A DNA stretch of 64,000 nt from CAZJWR01 sp964549765 (GTDB lineage Bacteria > Zixibacteria > MSB-5A5 > GN15 > JAAZOE01). The notes under the pieces are model-generated. The model searched no databases. It saw nothing but the letters and a program-made list of their open reading frames with translations, and had not been told where the DNA came from. The stretch's first letter is position 1. Every line of letters begins with the position of its first letter. Both the position numbers and the translations under genes were made by a program. The stretch lies in assembly GCA_964549765.1 (NCBI GenBank), contig CAZJWR010000008.1, positions 23,376 to 87,375 of the forward strand. Reading direction: 5' to 3'. Shown piece after piece: positions 60,193 through 64,000 of this stretch.

Positions 60193-63100
60193 CAACCGCA
60201 AACCGGCGGCGGACCGCTCTTGAAGATGTAGTTAATCAGGTGCACCGCATCGCCGATGTTGATGGCGCAATCGCCGTTGGCGTCACCCTCGTTCAAACAT
60301 GGCGGCGGCGGACCGCTCTTGAAGATATAGTTGATCAGGTGCACGGCGTCGCCGATGTTGACGGCAGCGTCGTCATTGGCATCACCGGCCATATCGCAAC
60401 AATCACCGGATACGAAGCATTTAATTTCGTCGTGACCGGCGATGAAATCGTTGGCCAGATCAACATTGGCCTTGAGATCGCTCGCGCCGGGATCTTCCTT
60501 CGACGTGGTGAGAATCTTGACCACGCAGAGGGTGTCGTTCGGATCCATGTCGTAGACGCCGAAGGTCACCACCGTGTTCAGGTCTTCGCCCGTGTCAGCC
60601 GGATTATTCGGGTAATTCTTCCACCAGTACCCGTTTTGCCCGGTCATAATGGCATACGTGGTATCTGGAGAGAACGGATTATCGGCAAATCCCGGCGGTG
60701 TCGTCGTGTATACGAAGACGTCGTTTTCGAGCACCAGGTAGTTCTTGAAGCCCAGAGTGTCCTGAGCGGTGCCGACACCCTTGGCCGCCGCGATACCGGC
60801 AAAGCGGTCGCAGTCTTGCAGGGTGTCGCACGGATCGTGCTGATTGTCGCCGCTGCAACTTTGATAGACCAGGTTGCGGGTGGGATCGTTGCCCGGGAAG
60901 TTCTCCGAACCGTGCTCATGCGATTCGACGTCCCAGTCCAGGACCTCACCGGCAGCCACGCCGGTCAGGGTCACCTCGGTCCGGTTCCAGAATTTCAGCT
61001 TCTGAATGACGTAGCCGCAGTTGGTCGCATCATTCTTCGGCGCATAATACTCGACGATCATGCCGATGGTCGAGTCGCCGGTCAGAAATTCGGCCGTGGC
61101 GTAGGTGTAATCGGTGTTGCTGGTGCTGTCGACGAACAGCAGCGAAAGCTGCCTCATCGTGTTCTCCGTACCATAGTAGTTGTTGAACACGGAGTGGTAG
61201 CAGACCTTGGTGCCCGCGTCGTCCCGGCACATGAGCGGCGATGCGTCGTAGAGATAGACGGTCGCGCAATCATTCGGATCATCTGTGAAGTCGAGCGAGG
61301 CGTTGGCCGCGTTGTTGCTCATCTGGCCGTTGTTATACACTCGCAGACGCTTGCAGGCCGTGGCTATAACAGCGTTCTCCGGTGGCCAAAAGTCCTCGCT
61401 AACGAGGATGCACATCGGCACCGTTACGGTCGTCGGCGGAGTTGCGCCGGCCTGATGAGTGATGACGATACTGTAATTGACGGTGACGTAATCGTCCTCG
61501 CCGGTCGTCACGATATGCAGGTCAACCGGAACCTGGCCGCCCGCCGGAGGAATGGAAATTCCGGAATTCGGCGTGGCCGTAACGACCGTGTTGCCGCTGC
61601 CGCCGCTGACGTAGTTGACGGCGATGCTGACCGGGTCGTTGGCGAGAATGCCCGGATTCTCCATCGTCATCGTTACCGTCGTATCATCCGTGGTTCCGAT
61701 GGCGATTACGCCCTGGTGATAACAGACACCGAACTCAGTCGGCGTAACCAAAAAGCCCGGCTCGGGAACGGCCTCACGGCAGGGATACACCATCCACCGC
61801 ACCGGGTTCAGATTCCACACGCCCGATTCGGTCTGGAGGCAGGCGCCCGGAGTCAGGTCGTTCACATAAATGATATCGACCGCCGGACCGCTGACGGCCA
61901 GCTTGCAGTTGTCGACGCGGCCGTAGCGGGCCATCGACGACCAGTACTCGCTGTTGCAGGTGCCGTCCGCGGTGCTGAAGCCGGTCGGACGGGTGCACTC
62001 GCCCGGAGCATGAGCCGGACCGGTTACGGTCTGCGGCCTATCCCAACCGTCGTAGAACGGATCGTAGACGGTCATATAGAGTTGTCCCGCGAGGACCTTG
62101 CCCTGGGGGCCGGCTTCGCCATCATAGGTGCCGCAGGGATTCTCTTCGCTGCCGAATTGCGTAAAGCAAATATAGAATTTGCCGTCGCATTCGGAGATCG
62201 TCATCTTGGCCACGTCCGAACCCCATGCAGGAAGAACGGTGCCGCAGCCGGTATCCCAGAAAGCCTTGATAACGGGTTTGATTTCGTCCGTCTTCTGGTT
62301 CCAGTGATAGATGGCGCTCTGGCGAAAATAAAGCGTAATGGCGCTCGGATCATCCGTACCCCAGCGACGACCACCCCACACGATCTGCAGATAATCGTCC
62401 GGGTCGTCCTGAATCGACCACAACGCCGACAAATCGCAGTAGGCTTTGATGATGTCCAGAGAATCATAGGTGGTCAGGTTACCGCCCACGAGCGGGTTGT
62501 ACCCGCCGCCGATACCCAAATCGACGGAGTGGCCGATCGAGGGATTGCCCAGATTGGTCGGATGGGACGCCCAGTCCGCGCCGTTATCGGTCGCAATGGC
62601 AAACCAGATATCATTCTCATACTGATTGGCGAATTCTATCGCATTGCCCTGGTCACGATGATAATCGACCGGCGCATTCCACACTATCGCGACTTTGTCG
62701 CTGATCGGAGAAGAGGTCACCGTCACGTTGATGTTCATCACGGTATCGATGACGTGCTGATCGGACCAGACTCCCTCGTCGACACCGTAAGGACCCACCC
62801 GGCGATAATAGGACATCGTCTGAGGATCGCCCAGCGCTCCGCCGAACTCGGAGGTTACCATATGGAGTACATAGTCGGCGCCGTCGATATCCCAATCATG
62901 CTTGGGCCAATCATTCGTGTTGGGAGGATCGTGGTCACCGGTACCATGGTTCAGATACCAGCCGAAAATATCGCTCGATCCGTCCGATACGAAAACGCCG
63001 AACACCGGCCCGCCGGCATAGTAATCCCAGTAACCCCGGGAGGTCGTATTGGCCTGGGTTTCGTGAGCCACCGGTACCGCCCAGCTGTTGCTGGCGTCGA

Positions 63101-63614
63101 GGTTGTGCGCGTCCATGCCGACATAGCCGGCAAAACCGCCCTCAATACGAGTCCCGCCGGATGCAAAGGCGTACCCCGAACAGTCACCGATATTATACGC
63201 CTGGTACCCGATGCCGCGATTGTTGCCCAGTTGGGCGTTCTGCTGGTCCATCCAGTCCATGTGAATATAGGTGCCGTAAGGGGCATTGTTGGTATAAGCT
63301 ACACGATGCTCGATTTGACGACCCATCGTGCAGTTATGCTGGTAGTCATACGACGTCTGCCCGACTCCCTCGGGGTTCGCCCGGGAACCGGTTCCCCCAA
63401 GAATCATCTTATCCGGGGGCGCCGTAGGCGAGGTAGAGCTTTGGCCGGATTCATTCGGGAAGCCATAGACCGGGGCAAAGCGGGCGGGGACAGTGGCCCG
63501 CTGGTCGGTCGGCTTCTGCATTTTGTCCGCGCCAAGACTTACCGATGTTACTGCTAATAGAAGAACAAGTGTTAATACGGGGATAAGGAAGGATCGATGA
63601 CATATTGAAGCCAT
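60183..63614 (-). CDS. Large secreted protein with dockerin-like pair, unknown enzyme
   Basis: A 1,143-residue secreted protein. The signal peptide (ICHRSFLIPVLTLVLLLAVT) is followed by about 1,000 residues of beta-rich sequence with many Asp, Tyr, Trp and paired Cys. Early segments (DKVAIVWNAPVDYHRDQGNA, NDIWFAIATDNGADWASHPT) recall BNR/sialidase-like repeat folds that sample a ligand in a propeller; this is a weak resemblance. A later region (NNAANASLDFTDDPNDCATV) has mixed beta folds. The end holds two dockerin-like loops (AVNIGDAVHLINYIFKSGPP and AINIGDAVHLINYIFKSGPP) and CGCVP. GAGGAGGAG just before ATG 63614 is a very strong ribosome site. A second copy of its 3' end occurs at the window edge, so it is probably one of a tandem family. 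Confidence 0.8.
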   Translation of the reverse strand: MASICHRSFLIPVLTLVLLLAVTSVSLGADKMQKPTDQRATVPARFAPVYGFPNESGQSSTSPTAPPDKMILGGTGSRANPEGVGQTSYDYQHNCTMGRQIEHRVAYTNNAPYGTYIHMDWMDQQNAQLGNNRGIGYQAYNIGDCSGYAFASGGTRIEGGFAGYVGMDAHNLDASNSWAVPVAHETQANTTSRGYWDYYAGGPVFGVFVSDGSSDIFGWYLNHGTGDHDPPNTNDWPKHDWDIDGADYVLHMVTSEFGGALGDPQTMSYYRRVGPYGVDEGVWSDQHVIDTVMNINVTVTSSPISDKVAIVWNAPVDYHRDQGNAIEFANQYENDIWFAIATDNGADWASHPTNLGNPSIGHSVDLGIGGGYNPLVGGNLTTYDSLDIIKAYCDLSALWSIQDDPDDYLQIVWGGRRWGTDDPSAITLYFRQSAIYHWNQKTDEIKPVIKAFWDTGCGTVLPAWGSDVAKMTISECDGKFYICFTQFGSEENPCGTYDGEAGPQGKVLAGQLYMTVYDPFYDGWDRPQTVTGPAHAPGECTRPTGFSTADGTCNSEYWSSMARYGRVDNCKLAVSGPAVDIIYVNDLTPGACLQTESGVWNLNPVRWMVYPCREAVPEPGFLVTPTEFGVCYHQGVIAIGTTDDTTVTMTMENPGILANDPVSIAVNYVSGGSGNTVVTATPNSGISIPPAGGQVPVDLHIVTTGEDDYVTVNYSIVITHQAGATPPTTVTVPMCILVSEDFWPPENAVIATACKRLRVYNNGQMSNNAANASLDFTDDPNDCATVYLYDASPLMCRDDAGTKVCYHSVFNNYYGTENTMRQLSLLFVDSTSNTDYTYATAEFLTGDSTIGMIVEYYAPKNDATNCGYVIQKLKFWNRTEVTLTGVAAGEVLDWDVESHEHGSENFPGNDPTRNLVYQSCSGDNQHDPCDTLQDCDRFAGIAAAKGVGTAQDTLGFKNYLVLENDVFVYTTTPPGFADNPFSPDTTYAIMTGQNGYWWKNYPNNPADTGEDLNTVVTFGVYDMDPNDTLCVVKILTTSKEDPGASDLKANVDLANDFIAGHDEIKCFVSGDCCDMAGDANDDAAVNIGDAVHLINYIFKSGPPPPCLNEGDANGDCAINIGDAVHLINYIFKSGPPPVCGCVP

Positions 63615-63895
63615 GGCTCCTCCTCGGCTGACGTTTATCACGTCATGCCTGGCTTGAAATGTGTGTTCGAAATGTGGCAGAGTCAATAGGCATTCTACCG
63701 CTTCCACAATAAAAATAGATAAAATCGGAGTTTTTTGCAAGCACAAATTTACGAAATCATGGAATCGTTTCGAGATGGGCCGGTGTAATGATTACTCCGG
63801 ATGGCCCAAAATCCGCCGGCTCCGAAGGCTCCCCCGGTCTCTGGCAGTAAGCCGGGGCGGGTCGATTGAAACAACGACGGGGAAGACCGTTTTGA
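63615..63895. other. Upstream region of the large dockerin gene
   Basis: About 280 bases between the start of the large gene and the second copy of its 3' flank. It should hold the promoter of the large gene. On the minus strand TTGCAA with a TATTTT-like -10 seventeen bases on (near 63705-63740) is the best, weak candidate. Confidence 0.35.
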
Positions 63896-64000
63896 TCTCC
63901 CCCGTCTGAAGCATTATCTCGGCAGGCGAAAAAGGCGATCGGCCAAAAATGTCGTTTCCGCCCGTCGTTCCAAAAATTACATCATCGAGTTTACGGCACG
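63896..64000. repeat. 105-bp exact direct repeat, copy 2
   Basis: Identical to 60088-60192 and running off the window end. It implies a recent duplication or gene conversion covering the 3' end of the large dockerin protein gene. Confidence 0.95.
63991..64000 (-). CDS. C-terminal end of a second large dockerin-like protein (partial)
   Basis: Only the stop codon (TAA, 63993-63991 on the minus strand) and the last two codons (V-P) are inside the window. They are identical to the end of the 1,143-residue gene and sit in the same 105-bp repeat, so this is inferred to be the 3' end of a tandem paralogue whose body lies beyond base 64000. Confidence 0.6.

Noticed and set aside
60141..63557. A 1,138-codon frame without stops antisense to the large dockerin protein gene
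   Set aside because: The minus-strand product has a signal peptide, two dockerin loops and a strong ribosome site; the antisense product has no motif and its openness follows from the codon bias of the real gene.

Overview
The window looks like chromosome from an uncultured diderm bacterium of the FCB group, most likely candidate phylum Zixibacteria. This is inferred from protein style, not from a marker tree. Five secreted proteins end in paired dockerin-like calcium loops of the form GDAVYLINYIFKGGPAP followed by a short proline/cysteine tail, a style I associate with that phylum. Lipoproteins, an outer-membrane barrel, a PEP-CTERM protein, multihaem cytochromes and an Rrf2-HdrD-type redox operon fit a Gram-negative-type envelope and an anaerobic or microaerobic life. 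No rRNA, tRNA, CRISPR array, integrase or transposase was seen.

Layout. 0-3 kb: nonahaem cytochrome, a 41-residue membrane peptide, and an ECF sigma/zinc anti-sigma pair. 3-10 kb: secreted M14 carboxypeptidase with thrombospondin-type-3 stalk and dockerin pair, a calcium-loop protein with an outer-membrane barrel, an alpha/beta hydrolase, a PEP-CTERM protein and a c-type cytochrome lipoprotein. 10-22 kb: MscS channel, PepF-type peptidase, a CDP-alcohol transferase/PfkB kinase pair, a NYN protein, an FKBP lipoprotein, P5C dehydrogenase, CopB copper ATPase and a seven-repeat propeller lipoprotein. 22-28 kb: MacA/MacB-type export operon (minus strand) and KtrB/KtrA potassium uptake (plus strand). 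28-35 kb: M23-like protein, a 14-repeat propeller protein with dockerin pair, a zinc-ribbon protein, a DUF4139 protein and a TPR protein. 35-48 kb: PriA, a selenocysteine peroxiredoxin, a GT83-like glycosyltransferase, an Rrf2/cytochrome b/HdrD-like operon and a cysteine desulfurase-SelD fusion. 48-64 kb: retropepsin-like protein, PD-(D/E)XK-like protein, GyrA, S8 subtilase with dockerin pair, PurF, a GAF/histidine-kinase fragment and a 1,143-residue dockerin protein. The window ends inside the last codons of what looks like a second copy of that last gene.

How the genes fit together. The strongest unusual theme is selenium. A peroxiredoxin has an in-frame TGA exactly at its peroxidatic cysteine, a perfect GGUC-loop SECIS-like hairpin starts 11 bases later, and 7 kb downstream lies a fused cysteine desulfurase-selenophosphate synthetase that could deliver selenium from selenocysteine straight to SelD. 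The second theme is a surface-protein system: proteases and beta-propellers sharing dockerin-like doublets with cysteine-bearing C-termini, beside a PEP-CTERM protein, which suggests at least two sorting or attachment routes.
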